Below are positions 26,766 to 34,965 of a DNA stretch of 64,000 nucleotides, in pieces. The stretch's first letter is position 1, and each line of letters begins with the position of its first letter. The stretch comes from Microbispora oryzae. Lineage in GTDB: Bacteria; Actinomycetota; Actinomycetes; Streptosporangiales; Streptosporangiaceae. The DNA is taken from contig NZ_JAFCNB010000002.1 of assembly GCF_017896165.1 (NCBI RefSeq), positions 62,001-126,000 of the forward strand, given 5' to 3'. The notes beneath the pieces were generated by a model. That model was not told where the DNA came from. It made no database searches and worked only from the letters and a program-made list of their open reading frames with translations. The translations under genes and the position numbers were made by a program.

Positions 26766-27251
26766 ATGCCGGACGACCCCCGGGCGATCAGCCTGGACGA
26801 GTTCCTTCCGTATCCTCCCGGCCGCGTCTGGCGGGCGTTCGCGGAACCGCGGCTGGTGACGAAATGGCTCGGGCCGGAGGATTTTCAGCCGATTGTCGGC
26901 CACCGGTTCACCATCGTGGCGCAGGCCGTGCCGACGACGAAGTTCGACGGCGTCATCCACTGCCAGGTCCTGGCGATCGAGCCGGAGCGCCTGCTGCGGA
27001 TCAGCTGGGACGACCACGGCCCGAGCGGGGCGCGGTGCACGGCGACCTGGCGGCTGGTGGCCGAGGGCCACGGCACCCGCCTGTTCTTCGACCACGAGGG
27101 CTTCGATCCGGACAACGAGCTGCAGCAGCGGGCACGCCGGATCATGGGCGGAGGCTGGCGCTCGTGGCTGCTGCGCCGGCTGGAATCGGTTCTGGCGGAC
27201 CAGGCCCCCGGGCAGGGCATCACCTGCGAGGGGCGGCCCTACCCGTCCTGA
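26766..27251 (+). CDS. SRPBCC/AHSA1-family protein
   Basis: A 161-residue START-like protein: ISLDEFLPYPPGRVWRAFAE, LVTKWLGPEDFQPIVGHRFT, and the C-terminal helix RARRIMGGGWRSWLLRRLE. AHSA1-like proteins are commonly paired with ArsR repressors. Here the ArsR gene is convergent and overlaps by 13 bases. A paralogue with the same C-terminal helix is at 56455-56865. Its ligand is unknown. Confidence 0.82.
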   Translation: MPDDPRAISLDEFLPYPPGRVWRAFAEPRLVTKWLGPEDFQPIVGHRFTIVAQAVPTTKFDGVIHCQVLAIEPERLLRISWDDHGPSGARCTATWRLVAEGHGTRLFFDHEGFDPDNELQQRARRIMGGGWRSWLLRRLESVLADQAPGQGITCEGRPYPS

Positions 27252-27610
27252 GAGCCGGACTCCTCTTCCATCACGGTGTCGCGCAGCAGCCTCAGCCGAT
27301 CCCGCCAGTAGACCTCGTAGGGGTGGAGCCAGTTGGAGATCTCCAGCATGGGCGCCTGACACAGTGAGTAGTGGCGTTCCCTGCCGATCTTCTGCTCCGT
27401 CACCAGACCGGAGTCGCGCAGCACCTTCAGATGCTCCGACACGCTGGGGCGGGCCATGTCGAAGTGCGCCGCCAGGCTGTTGACCGACCGCGGACCCTGG
27501 AGCAGGAGCTGGAGAATGCGCCGCCTGACCGGGTTGGCCAGCGCGGGGAACACGTCGTCGAGCAGGGTGGGGACGCCGTCCGGCGTCGTCGTCTTCCCGC
27601 TCCTCGGCAT
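27239..27610 (-). CDS. ArsR-family winged-helix regulator
   Basis: A 123-residue regulator. The helix-turn-helix reads LANPVRRRILQLLLQGPRSV, LAAHFDMARPSVSEHLKVL, GLVTEQKIGRERHYSL. It lacks the metal-binding CXC motif of ArsR itself and belongs to the HTH_20/SmtB-like group partnered with AHSA1 and VOC proteins. Its promoter contains an operator that is repeated at the VOC gene 9.4 kb away, so I infer autorepression and control of that gene. Confidence 0.88.
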   Translation of the reverse strand: MPRSGKTTTPDGVPTLLDDVFPALANPVRRRILQLLLQGPRSVNSLAAHFDMARPSVSEHLKVLRDSGLVTEQKIGRERHYSLCQAPMLEISNWLHPYEVYWRDRLRLLRDTVMEEESGSQDG

Positions 27611-27659
27611 GGTTGGCAGCCCCTGGTCGCACCGTCGTCAACGGTCTGATATCCGCCGA

Positions 27660-27700
27660 CTCGAGTACATTATCAGTAGGCGGTATCCTACCTGTCAACG
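27660..27700 (-). promoter_or_regulatory. ArsR promoter with operator between -35 and -10
   Basis: On the minus strand a consensus -35 TTGACA lies at 27698-27693 and a -10-like GATAAT at 27674-27669, 18 bases apart. The inverted repeat GTAGG-N6-CCTAC (27676-27691) fills the spacer, so bound repressor would block RNA polymerase directly. The same arrangement and flanks occur before the VOC gene at 37052-37067. Confidence 0.75.
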
Positions 27701-27796
27701 CCGCAGGGGCTCTGCGCCGGGCGGCCGCGAGCGGGACCGGCGCGGGGCGCCCCGCGGATGCCGGATCGGCGGCCGGGCGCCCTCTCGCCGGAGCGT

Positions 27797-29026
27797 TCAC
27801 CACGTCACCGGGAGCGCCTCAGGCCCTCGTACCAGCCGGTCGACCTTCCACTCGATCCGCCCCGGGTCGACGGCGAGCCGCAGACCGGGCATCCTCCGCA
27901 GCAGACCCTCGATGACCAGCTCGATCTCCATCTTGGCCAGGGCCGCCCCCATGCAGCGGTGCGGGCCGAAGCCGAACGTCAGATGCTGCTCCCTCGCCGT
28001 CTCGAAGTCGATCGCGTCCGGATCGGAGAAGACCCGCGGGTCGCGGTTGGCCGCCGACAGCTGGGTGTAGACGGCCTCCCCCTTGGCTATCAGGGTGTCG
28101 CCGATGACGACGTCCTCGGTGGCGACGCGGGCGAATCCGCCCGGGCTCTCGATCGGGACGAACCGCAGCAGCTCCTCGACGACCCGCGGCAGCGCCGGGC
28201 CACCGCCTTCGGCCAGCTCCGCGTAGACGCCGTCGCGGAGCATGACGAACATCATGTCGGCGATCTCGTTGACGGTCGTCTCGTGGCCGACCACGAGCAG
28301 GGTGACGCCGAACGTCACCAGCTCCCGCTCGCTCATCACCGCCTCGGTGTCCCGAGCCCGCACCATCGCACTGAACAGGTCGTCGGCCGGTGCGACCCGG
28401 CGCTGCCTGACCAGCCACCCCAGGTATTCGCTGAGGCTCTGGAAGGCGGCGAAGATCTCCTCCGGGGTGAACGCCGTCACCGACATGACGATCTCCGACC
28501 ACTCCCGGAACCGGTGCCGGTCCGCGAACGGGACGCCGAGGATCTCGCAGATCACCGCGATGGGCAGGGGCGTCGCGAGATCCTTCATGAGATCGGCGGG
28601 CGGCCCCTGCTCGGCCATCCGGACGAGCAGGTCGTCGATCTGGCCGGCGATCCACGGGCGCAGCTTCTCCACCCGGCGGGGGGTGAACGCCCGCGCGGCG
28701 ACCTGACGGACCCTCGTGTGGTCGGGCGGATCCATACTCATGATCATCTCGGGGTTCTGCACGATCTGCGGCTGCAGCCGGGGCAGATCCATCGCCAGCG
28801 TGACGGCGCGGCTGAACCGGGGGTCCGAGAGCACGAACTTGGTGTCCTCGTAGCCCGTGACCAGCCACGCGTCCCCGCCGAACGGCATCCGGATCCGGGC
28901 GACCCGCTCGGACTCCTGCAGTTCGCGATACGTGCCGTCCAGCTCCAGTCCCGTGGTGGGGCCGAACGGGAAACGGCGCACGCCGTGTTCCTCCATCACG
29001 TGTTCCTCCATCACGCGTTCCTCCAT
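27797..29026 (-). CDS. Cytochrome P450 hydroxylase
   Basis: A 409-residue bacterial P450. I-helix VVGHETTVNEIADMMF, the ExxR in VEELLRFVPIES, and heme-binding FGFGPHRCMGAALAKMEIEL with Cys near residue 357. The start is uncertain: a 15-bp unit, GTGATGGAGGAACRC, is repeated three times, offering ATGs at 29026, 29011 and 28996, each later one preceded by its own GGAGGA. The first overlaps the stop of the methyltransferase upstream (TGATG). It is the last gene of the Rieske-methyltransferase-P450 operon. No ferredoxin gene is nearby. Confidence 0.92.
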   Translation of the reverse strand: MEERVMEEHVMEEHGVRRFPFGPTTGLELDGTYRELQESERVARIRMPFGGDAWLVTGYEDTKFVLSDPRFSRAVTLAMDLPRLQPQIVQNPEMIMSMDPPDHTRVRQVAARAFTPRRVEKLRPWIAGQIDDLLVRMAEQGPPADLMKDLATPLPIAVICEILGVPFADRHRFREWSEIVMSVTAFTPEEIFAAFQSLSEYLGWLVRQRRVAPADDLFSAMVRARDTEAVMSERELVTFGVTLLVVGHETTVNEIADMMFVMLRDGVYAELAEGGGPALPRVVEELLRFVPIESPGGFARVATEDVVIGDTLIAKGEAVYTQLSAANRDPRVFSDPDAIDFETAREQHLTFGFGPHRCMGAALAKMEIELVIEGLLRRMPGLRLAVDPGRIEWKVDRLVRGPEALPVTW

Positions 29027-29031
29027 CACGC
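28987..29031. repeat. 15-bp triplicate at the P450 start, each unit with a ribosome-binding site
   Basis: Read on the minus strand, GTGATGGAGGAACRC occurs three times in tandem, coding for VMEER/VMEEH. Each copy holds a start codon pair (GTG ATG) and a GGAGGA that is well placed for the ATG in the next copy. It therefore multiplies the translation-initiation signal while keeping frame. Confidence 0.8.
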
Positions 29032-30090
29032 GCTCCCGGCCGGTCGCAGGTCGAGGATCGCCAGGCCGAAGGAGGTCGGGTGGGAGGCGGTGACGGTCAG
29101 CCCGGCCCGCGCCGCTAGCTCGTCGTACTGCGCGCGGCTGCGTTCCTTGCCGCCGCAGAACAGCAGCATCATGATGTCCAGCCGGGCCAGGGACCGCTGG
29201 TCGCCGTCGCCGCCCACGATCGTCTCGATCACCAGCAGCCGGCCGTCCGGCCCGAGCGCCTCGGCGCCGCGCCGCAGCACCGCCACGACCTGGTCGTCTG
29301 ACCAGTTGTGGAGCACGTTCATCAGGACGTACGTGTCCGCGCCGGTGGGCCAGGCGGCGAAGAAGTCTTCTTCGACGAATTCGGTGCGGTCGGCCACCGG
29401 CGAGCCGGCCAGGTGCGCACGCGCGGTGGCGACCCCGGCCGGGGTGTCGAACACGACGCCGCGGGCGTCCGGTGAGCTCCGCAGGACGGCCTCGAGCAGC
29501 AGCCCGTGGCCGCCGCCCACGTCGACGACGTCGCCGTACTCCGCCCAGTCGACGGCCGCGATGATGGCGCCCAGCGAGATGCGGGTCTTGTGGGCCATCG
29601 CCCTCTCGAAGGACGCCGCCAGCGGCGGGTTGTCCGCGAGGTCCGTCCAGACGTCGCGGCCGAAGATCCGCTCGTAGACCGGCCGGCCCGTCCGCACCGC
29701 GTCGAGCAGGAGCACGGGGGTCTGGTCGAGCCGGCACATCGCGCTGTCGGCGTGCCACCAGTTGCGCATGCTGACCGGGCTGTGCTCGGACATCAGTGCC
29801 GACAGCCGCGTCGGGCGGTAGAGATCGGACGGCCCGTCGTGCTCGAAGACGCCGAGGGACGCCAGGTAGTGCAGCAGGCGGCGGACCGCCTCGGGATCGA
29901 CGGTCTCCCCCGCGGCCTCAAGCCCCTTCACTATCGTGTCGGCGGACGCGCCGTCGGGCGTGACCATGTCGGCCAGGCCGAGCGTCGCCGCCGCGCGGAT
30001 GGCCCAGGGAGCGACCGTGTCGGTCAGGGCGAGCATCCTGACGAACGCGTCGTCCGCCTGGATGTCGGGAGTGGCACGTGCGTCGGACAC
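29026..30090 (-). CDS. O-methyltransferase, winged-helix type
   Basis: A 354-residue enzyme of the DnrK/TcmN-type O-methyltransferase family. The GTG at 30090 follows GGAG by 6 bases. The N-terminal dimerisation/winged-helix part (AIRAAATLGLADMV, LLHYLASLGVFEHDG) precedes the SAM motif DVVDVGGGHGLLLEAVL near residue 185 and YVLMNVLHNWSDDQVVAVLR near 265, where the His-Asn-Trp segment carries the catalytic base in relatives. It should methylate a phenolic hydroxyl of the aromatic polyketide. Confidence 0.9.
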   Translation of the reverse strand: MSDARATPDIQADDAFVRMLALTDTVAPWAIRAAATLGLADMVTPDGASADTIVKGLEAAGETVDPEAVRRLLHYLASLGVFEHDGPSDLYRPTRLSALMSEHSPVSMRNWWHADSAMCRLDQTPVLLLDAVRTGRPVYERIFGRDVWTDLADNPPLAASFERAMAHKTRISLGAIIAAVDWAEYGDVVDVGGGHGLLLEAVLRSSPDARGVVFDTPAGVATARAHLAGSPVADRTEFVEEDFFAAWPTGADTYVLMNVLHNWSDDQVVAVLRRGAEALGPDGRLLVIETIVGGDGDQRSLARLDIMMLLFCGGKERSRAQYDELAARAGLTVTASHPTSFGLAILDLRPAGSA

Positions 30091-30128
30091 CTTGTACTCC
30101 GTTCGAGATCGGCACACCGTGCCGGCGT

Positions 30129-31145
30129 CTAACTGAGGAACTCCCGGGCCGGATTGGCGCGGGGATAGGTCCGCATGTAGTCCAGGAACACGGCCAGGGT
30201 CGTGTCACGCGCGGTGAGCAGGCCCGGCTGGAAATGAATGGTGTCGAAGATGTCGGAGTCGTCCGAATAGAACTGCATCTGCGCCTCGAACACCCGCTGC
30301 AGCGTCTGTTCCGCGGATTCCTCGGTCTCCGACTCTCCCTTACGTACCCCGAAGACGAAGAAGGAGTCCGTACGGCCCGGGGCCGGCAGGCTGGGCGAGG
30401 TCATCCAGAAATACCAGCGGCCGTTGAGCAGCCCCGTCTGCAGGAACAGGTTGGGGCCGTATATGTCGATCCGGACGTCGTACGTCGTGCCGTCCGGCAG
30501 CGATCCGACGAGGTCGTAGCCGTGGCTGTGCGCGCCGCGCCGTACCGTGTCGGCGGGCGGCACCTTCAGGTCGAACCCGTGCGGCAACGACAGATGCTGC
30601 AGGTCGAGGGTGTGCGCCGACACCATCCACGGCTCCATGGCCAGATGGCCGAACCGGCCCCGGCGCGCCCGGATCTCGTCCTCCGGGCAGGGCAGGGCGG
30701 GGATCTGGAAGATCGGCTCGGTGCCGTTGAACGCCCACACGACGCCGAATCTCTCGGCGGTGGGGAACCGGAACAGCCGCGCGCCGTCCGGCACCGGGTC
30801 TCCGCTGCCCGTGCGGCGGCACACCCCCTGCCCGTCGTACGTCCAGCCGTGGAAGCGGCATCTCAGCATGCCGCCGGACACGGTGCCCACGCTGAGGTCC
30901 GCGCCGAGATGCACGCAGTAGGCCGACACCACCGACGGCCGCCCCGACGCGTCGCGGAACGCGACCACGCGCCCGCCCAGGAACTCCGCGCCGACGACCT
31001 TGCCGGGGGTAAGGTCGCCGGCCATGCAGATCGGATACCAGCTCTGCGTGTAGAGCCCGTCGTCGCCCTCGTGTGGCAGGTGCGCGCCCATCGGGCGGGG
31101 AACCGGGGCGTCGGGTCCGGTCGCCGGGGCCAGGGATTCGGTCAC
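30129..31145 (-). CDS. Rieske non-heme iron oxygenase
   Basis: A 338-residue oxygenase starting GTG, with GGAGGTGACCC before it. The Rieske cluster ligands are in AYCVHLGADLSVG and MLRCRFHGWTYDG (residues about 76-100). The mononuclear iron site is in HTLDLQHLSLPHG, giving the D-x2-H-x4-H pattern. It is closely similar to the oxygenase at 33275, including near-identical ends (YPRANPAREFL). It heads the operon Rieske-methyltransferase-P450, with a shared CTTCTTCGA box 65 bp upstream. No dedicated reductase is visible. Confidence 0.9.
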   Translation of the reverse strand: MTESLAPATGPDAPVPRPMGAHLPHEGDDGLYTQSWYPICMAGDLTPGKVVGAEFLGGRVVAFRDASGRPSVVSAYCVHLGADLSVGTVSGGMLRCRFHGWTYDGQGVCRRTGSGDPVPDGARLFRFPTAERFGVVWAFNGTEPIFQIPALPCPEDEIRARRGRFGHLAMEPWMVSAHTLDLQHLSLPHGFDLKVPPADTVRRGAHSHGYDLVGSLPDGTTYDVRIDIYGPNLFLQTGLLNGRWYFWMTSPSLPAPGRTDSFFVFGVRKGESETEESAEQTLQRVFEAQMQFYSDDSDIFDTIHFQPGLLTARDTTLAVFLDYMRTYPRANPAREFLS

Positions 31146-31209
31146 GGGTCACCTCCGCTTGTCGGTGTCGGGCGGCGGCCCAGACACTAGGTCAGGCCAG
31201 GTCCCGGTA

Positions 31210-31226
31210 CTTCTTCGAAGCTGCGC
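31210..31226. promoter_or_regulatory. Shared CTTCTTCGA box, site A
   Basis: The sequence CTTCTTCGAAGCTGCGC lies 65 bases upstream of the Rieske oxygenase start at 31145. The core CTTCGAAG is a perfect 8-bp palindrome. The same element, in the same orientation relative to minus-strand starts, occurs at 33174, 43164 and 52574. Confidence 0.65.
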
Positions 31227-31248
31227 ACGCTCGATCCGGCCGCGATCC

Positions 31249-32085
31249 TCAGGGCGTCGAGGCGAGCCGGTTCTCCTGGGCGGCCAGGAACGGTGAGGCG
31301 AAGACGATGGGCGGATCGCTGGGCCGGCGCGGGCGCAGATCGATGACGATGCCGCCGCTCCCGGCGACGCGGTCGCCCTTCACGTGTATCGGCCCGTACG
31401 ACCCGACGAGGCACTGGTTCGGCACGCCGCTGGTCATCAGGGCCTCGACACCGGTGTCGGGTGGCAGGCTCATCGCCAGTGCCATGTACGCGCCGTCCGG
31501 GCAGACCGTCAGGTCCATCTCCGCGGACTCGCGGACCACGGCGCAGGCGGCCGGCCAGCCCTGCGGGATGCCCGACTCGAACAGTCCGACGAGCGCGATG
31601 TTGCCGGGTTTCAGGCCGTTGAACCTCACCCGGAACCCGCGCGCCTGCCCGGCACGCGGCGGAGGCGGCGCCGCGGCGGCCAGCACGGTCTCCCAGGACT
31701 GGTCCGACATCTCGGTGATCAGTCGCCGGTACTTCCGCGGCGAGACCCCGACGTGCCGGGCGAACTGGTGGGAGAACGTGCCGAGGCTCGTGTACCCGAC
31801 CTGCATGCAGATCGTGGTGATGTCCAGGTCGGTGGTCGCGAGCAGCCGCTTGGCCTCGGCGATCCGCAGCGCCGCCAGGAACCGCGCCGGTGTGGTCGCG
31901 GTGACGAGCCGGAACACGCGAAGGAAGTGGAACGGGCTGAAACACGCGGTCTGCGCCAGGTCGACGAGTGAGTGCCCGCGGGACAGGTCACGCCGGATCC
32001 TGCCGAGGACCTGTTCGACCGCCCGGAGCCGGTGGTCGTCGCAGCCGCCGATCCCGTCCGGTGCGCTGTTCTCGCGGGTCCGCAC
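31249..32085 (-). CDS. AraC-family regulator with N-terminal HTH
   Basis: A 278-residue protein. The GTG at 32085 is chosen because GGAGG stands 5 bases before it and this avoids a 34-base overlap with the gene upstream. The double helix-turn-helix is at the N-terminus: LVDLAQTACFSPFHFLRVF and ITTICMQVGYTSLGTFSHQF ending SPRKYRR. The C-terminal half (FRVRFNGLKPGNIALVGLFE, VCPDGAYMALAMSLP) is a ligand domain I do not recognise. It is the third gene after two SnoaL-like genes, so it may respond to a pathway intermediate. Confidence 0.85.
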   Translation of the reverse strand: MRTRENSAPDGIGGCDDHRLRAVEQVLGRIRRDLSRGHSLVDLAQTACFSPFHFLRVFRLVTATTPARFLAALRIAEAKRLLATTDLDITTICMQVGYTSLGTFSHQFARHVGVSPRKYRRLITEMSDQSWETVLAAAAPPPPRAGQARGFRVRFNGLKPGNIALVGLFESGIPQGWPAACAVVRESAEMDLTVCPDGAYMALAMSLPPDTGVEALMTSGVPNQCLVGSYGPIHVKGDRVAGSGGIVIDLRPRRPSDPPIVFASPFLAAQENRLASTP

Positions 32086-32156
32086 TCCTACCTCCAGGTC
32101 CCCGTAGGATCCATCGGCGCGTCGTGGACTGTCCACCTGCCGCCTGCGACGATCGT

Positions 32157-32645
32157 TCAGCTCCGGCTGGACGCCTCCCGGTCCGGCCACATCGACGCCC
32201 AGCCGCCCTGTGCGCCGTGCGTCTCCCGCAGCAGATCCGGGATCTTCGCCACGTCGAAGACGCCCCAGTGCTCCACGATCTGCCTGCCGTCGAAGCGGAA
32301 GGTGTTGGATCCGCCGATCGCGAACGATCTGCCTGTGGCCGGGATGCCCATGAATTCACCGGTGTGGGAGAAGTGCAGCTCGATGGCCTGGGACAGATAG
32401 TCCCCCTCGCACACCGAGACCAGGACCTCCACCTTGGTGGTGGTCAGCGCCGTGGCGGCCTGGCCGAATCGATGCTCGACGCCGTCGCGGCCGGGCGGAT
32501 CCCACGAGGGGGCGAAGTGGTCCACGAACTCCGGCGCCAGCACCTCCTGGATCGCCGTGAAATTCCTGGAGAACAGCACGGCCCCGCGGAAACGCCGTAC
32601 GATCTCTTCCCGTTCGGCCTTGATTTTCGCCAGTTCGTCGTTCAC
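32157..32645 (-). CDS. SnoaL-like protein
   Basis: A 162-residue NTF2-fold protein with GTG start. Typical segments are FTAIQEVLAPEFVDHFAPSW, HFSHTGEFMGIPATGRSFAI and IVEHWGVFDVAKIPDLLRE, as in the ester-cyclase/SnoaL group. It lies 19 bases after another SnoaL-like gene with similar ending (VVEHWGVADTVHLLEQLG), so the two arose by tandem duplication and could form a heteromer. A cyclase or dehydratase role on the aromatic skeleton is inferred. Confidence 0.84.
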   Translation of the reverse strand: MNDELAKIKAEREEIVRRFRGAVLFSRNFTAIQEVLAPEFVDHFAPSWDPPGRDGVEHRFGQAATALTTTKVEVLVSVCEGDYLSQAIELHFSHTGEFMGIPATGRSFAIGGSNTFRFDGRQIVEHWGVFDVAKIPDLLRETHGAQGGWASMWPDREASSRS

Positions 32646-32663
32646 TTGCCCTCCCAGGGCCTG

Positions 32664-33107
32664 TCAGGCCGTCGCCGCCAGCAGCCCGCTGTCGATCAGC
32701 CCGAGCTGTTCCAGCAGATGCACGGTGTCGGCCACTCCCCAATGCTCGACGACCTTGCCGTCGACGATTCGCAGCTGGCCCATCAGCGCGCACTGGACGG
32801 CCCGGCCCGTCGGCGGGATGTTCAGATAGGGGCCGGAATGGGTGGCCGAGACCGTGAGCCGGGTGCTGACGAGATCACGTTCGGCGACCATTTCCTCGAC
32901 ATCGATCCGGATGTCCGGAAAGGCGGCGATGAACCGCTGCATCTCACTGCTCACCTGACCGGCCGGCATGGCCCCGTCGCGGCCGTGGTGCACCATGTCC
33001 GGAGCCCAGTAGCGCATCATCTCCGCGACGTCTCGCACATTCCAGGCGTCAACCAGCTTCTGTACGACGGCCTTGTTGGCGGCCAGCTGATCCGTATCGG
33101 TGTGCAC
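32664..33107 (-). CDS. SnoaL-like protein
   Basis: A 147-residue NTF2-fold protein; GTG start after GGAGGAACC. It contains VVQKLVDAWNVRDVAEMMRY, SATHSGPYLNIPPTGRAVQC and LRIVDGKVVEHWGVADTVHL. It is the first gene of the SnoaL-SnoaL-AraC operon and diverges from the second Rieske gene. The shared CTTCTTCGA-type box is 67 bases upstream of its start. Confidence 0.85.
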   Translation of the reverse strand: MHTDTDQLAANKAVVQKLVDAWNVRDVAEMMRYWAPDMVHHGRDGAMPAGQVSSEMQRFIAAFPDIRIDVEEMVAERDLVSTRLTVSATHSGPYLNIPPTGRAVQCALMGQLRIVDGKVVEHWGVADTVHLLEQLGLIDSGLLAATA

Positions 33108-33173
33108 GGTTCCTCCACGTCGACGCCAGGCCGGATGACACCCTCATAGGGGAACACATCGGCACATGCCGGG

Positions 33174-33190
33174 TTTCTTCGAAATTGTCG
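33174..33190. promoter_or_regulatory. Shared CTTCTTCGA box, site B (bidirectional promoter)
   Basis: TTTCTTCGAAATTGTCG lies 67 bases upstream of the SnoaL-like gene (33107, minus) and 85 bases upstream of the Rieske gene (33275, plus). It could govern both. It differs from site A mainly in the first base and the last four. Confidence 0.62.
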
Positions 33191-33274
33191 TCCTATTGGG
33201 GTCAATTGACCGGTCTGTCGGGCGCCGCACACACTGAACGCGCCACAGTGCCTGCCCGGAGGGACGGGATCACC

Positions 33275-34279
33275 ATGACGATCGCGGAAGACGTGCAGCC
33301 TCGGCCCCGCTCCGAGCCGATCCCGTCCGAGGGCCAGGACGGCCTTTTCACGCAGACCTGGTTTCCGGTGTGCCTGAGCTCCGCGCTCCCGGCGGACGGG
33401 GGCATCGTGGGCGTCGACCTGCTCGGCGGCCGGGTGGTGGCCGTACGCTCGCCCTCCGGCGAGGTGTCCGTGTTCAGCGCCTACTGCGTGCATCTTGGCG
33501 CCGACCTCTCGGTGGGCAGCCTCGAACCCGGCGCGATCCGCTGCGCCTTCCACGGCTGGCGCTACGGCATGGACGGCCGCTGCCTGTCCGCCAACGGCAC
33601 ACCCGTCGACCCCAAGGCACGCCTGTTCCGTTTTCCCACCGTCGAGACGCACGGCATCGTCTGGGCGTTCAACGGCACCGACCCTCTGTTCGCCCTCCCC
33701 CAACCGGACCCGCCGCTGCCCGGAACACCCGTCGCGACCCGGACGCTGGCGTTCGACCAGCGGCTCGCGGTGGATCCCTGGGTGGTCGCGGCCCAGACCA
33801 TGGACCTGCAGCACTTCGCGCTCCCCCATGAGGGAAGGTTCGTCGAGGACCCCAACGACTCGGTCACCTGGGACGACTTCTCGGTGGGCTACCGCTATCA
33901 CGCGCTGATGCCCGGCGGTGAGGAGTACCGCGTCTGGGCGTCCATCCACGGCAGCAACATCTTCTGGCAGCAGGGCACGCTCGACGGCCGCTGGTTCTAC
34001 TGGATCACCGGCATGGCGGCGCTCCGGGCGCGGACCACCGCCTCGTTCTTCAGCTGGGGCACCCATGTGCTGCCCGGCGAGCCGCCGGAGGCGGCGCAGG
34101 AGTTCCTCACCAGGGCGCAGATGTTCATGTTCAACCTGCTGTCGGAGGACGCGCCCGTGTTGATGACCATCCACTACACCCCCGGGCTGCTGACCCGGAG
34201 CGACGCGGCGCTCGCGGACTTCTTCACATATCTGCGCCGGTATCCGCGCGCCAACCCGGCGCGGCACTATCTGCGCTGA
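33275..34279 (+). CDS. Rieske non-heme iron oxygenase
   Basis: A 334-residue oxygenase. ATG 33275 is chosen because GGAGGG precedes it and the paralogue starts at the same point; upstream in-frame starts lack such a site. Rieske ligands are in AYCVHLGADLSVG and IRCAFHGWRYG, and the iron site in QTMDLQHFALPHEG (D-x2-H-x4-H). It shares most of its sequence pattern with the oxygenase at 30129, so the pair probably performs two successive or alternative oxidations. Confidence 0.9.
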   Translation: MTIAEDVQPRPRSEPIPSEGQDGLFTQTWFPVCLSSALPADGGIVGVDLLGGRVVAVRSPSGEVSVFSAYCVHLGADLSVGSLEPGAIRCAFHGWRYGMDGRCLSANGTPVDPKARLFRFPTVETHGIVWAFNGTDPLFALPQPDPPLPGTPVATRTLAFDQRLAVDPWVVAAQTMDLQHFALPHEGRFVEDPNDSVTWDDFSVGYRYHALMPGGEEYRVWASIHGSNIFWQQGTLDGRWFYWITGMAALRARTTASFFSWGTHVLPGEPPEAAQEFLTRAQMFMFNLLSEDAPVLMTIHYTPGLLTRSDAALADFFTYLRRYPRANPARHYLR

Positions 34280-34295
34280 CGCGCGGACCCCGGCG

Positions 34296-34862
34296 TCAGT
34301 TCTGTTCGTACGCCTGCCGCAGCAGCGCCGTGACGCCGTCGACCTGGTCGGCGGCGGTCAGCCCGATCTTGTGAGTGGACTGGCCCGGGGCCGTGGCCGG
34401 CTTGAGCCGCGCGTCGGACGGCGGGTCGACGAACCGCAGCCCGAGGTCTATCCGGCTCGCGGTGGCGGGTTGCACCGCGGCGAACTGCCGCTTGCGGTTG
34501 ATCGCCACGAAGTTGGCGCGCACCTCGACGACCACGTCGCCGCCCAGCGCGGTGGCCGCCGCCAGCAGCGCCTCGTAGATCGGTTTGAGGCCCTGCTTGG
34601 GCCCGGCGTACTGAGCCGCGAGATGGTCGTCGGCGGTGGGCTCGGTCCATCCGGCGTCCTTGGCCGCGGCGATGGCGATCGCCTCCTGCTGCGGCTTGGT
34701 CAGGCCGTGCTCGGACCTGAGCCACTGCCGCACCGCGCCCTGGTCGAGCGGGTCGATCCCGGACTTGCCGATCTCGGCGACCCAGTCGTCGAGCGACCTG
34801 CCGGTCTTCGCCGGAAGGGACTCCGCGACGCGGACGAGCATCTCCGCCCCGGAAAGCGCCAT
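34296..34862 (-). CDS. DUF4287/DUF5655-type conserved protein
   Basis: A 188-residue soluble protein. The first part (SLDDWVAEIGKSG, VRQWLRSEHGLTKPQQEAIA) fits DUF4287, and the second (PIYEALLAAATALGGDVVVE, FVAINRKRQFAAVQPATASR) fits DUF5655. Such two-domain proteins are widespread in actinobacteria, with unknown biochemical role. It has AAAGGAA before its ATG. It is probably a bystander rather than a biosynthetic gene. Confidence 0.75.
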   Translation of the reverse strand: MALSGAEMLVRVAESLPAKTGRSLDDWVAEIGKSGIDPLDQGAVRQWLRSEHGLTKPQQEAIAIAAAKDAGWTEPTADDHLAAQYAGPKQGLKPIYEALLAAATALGGDVVVEVRANFVAINRKRQFAAVQPATASRIDLGLRFVDPPSDARLKPATAPGQSTHKIGLTAADQVDGVTALLRQAYEQN

Positions 34863-34890
34863 GCCATGTTCCTTTCGTGGTTGCTGTGGT

Positions 34891-34926
34891 TGCCTTCCCG
34901 GCTGCCTTCCCGGCTGCCTTCCCGGC
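34891..34926. repeat. 12-bp tandem triplicate
   Basis: TGCCTTCCCGGC occurs three times in perfect tandem (34891, 34903, 34915) with a degenerate fourth copy beginning TTTCCTGGCCGC. It lies in the gap between the exporter stop and the DUF5655 gene start. Confidence 0.85.
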
Positions 34927-34965
34927 TTTCCTGGCCGCTTTCCAGGTCTGCCGAAGCGGAGCCGC

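Noticed and set aside
32086-32190. ATG at 32190 as the AraC gene start
   Set aside because: It overlaps the SnoaL-like gene by 34 bases and adds low-complexity residues; GTG 32085 has GGAGG at ideal spacing.
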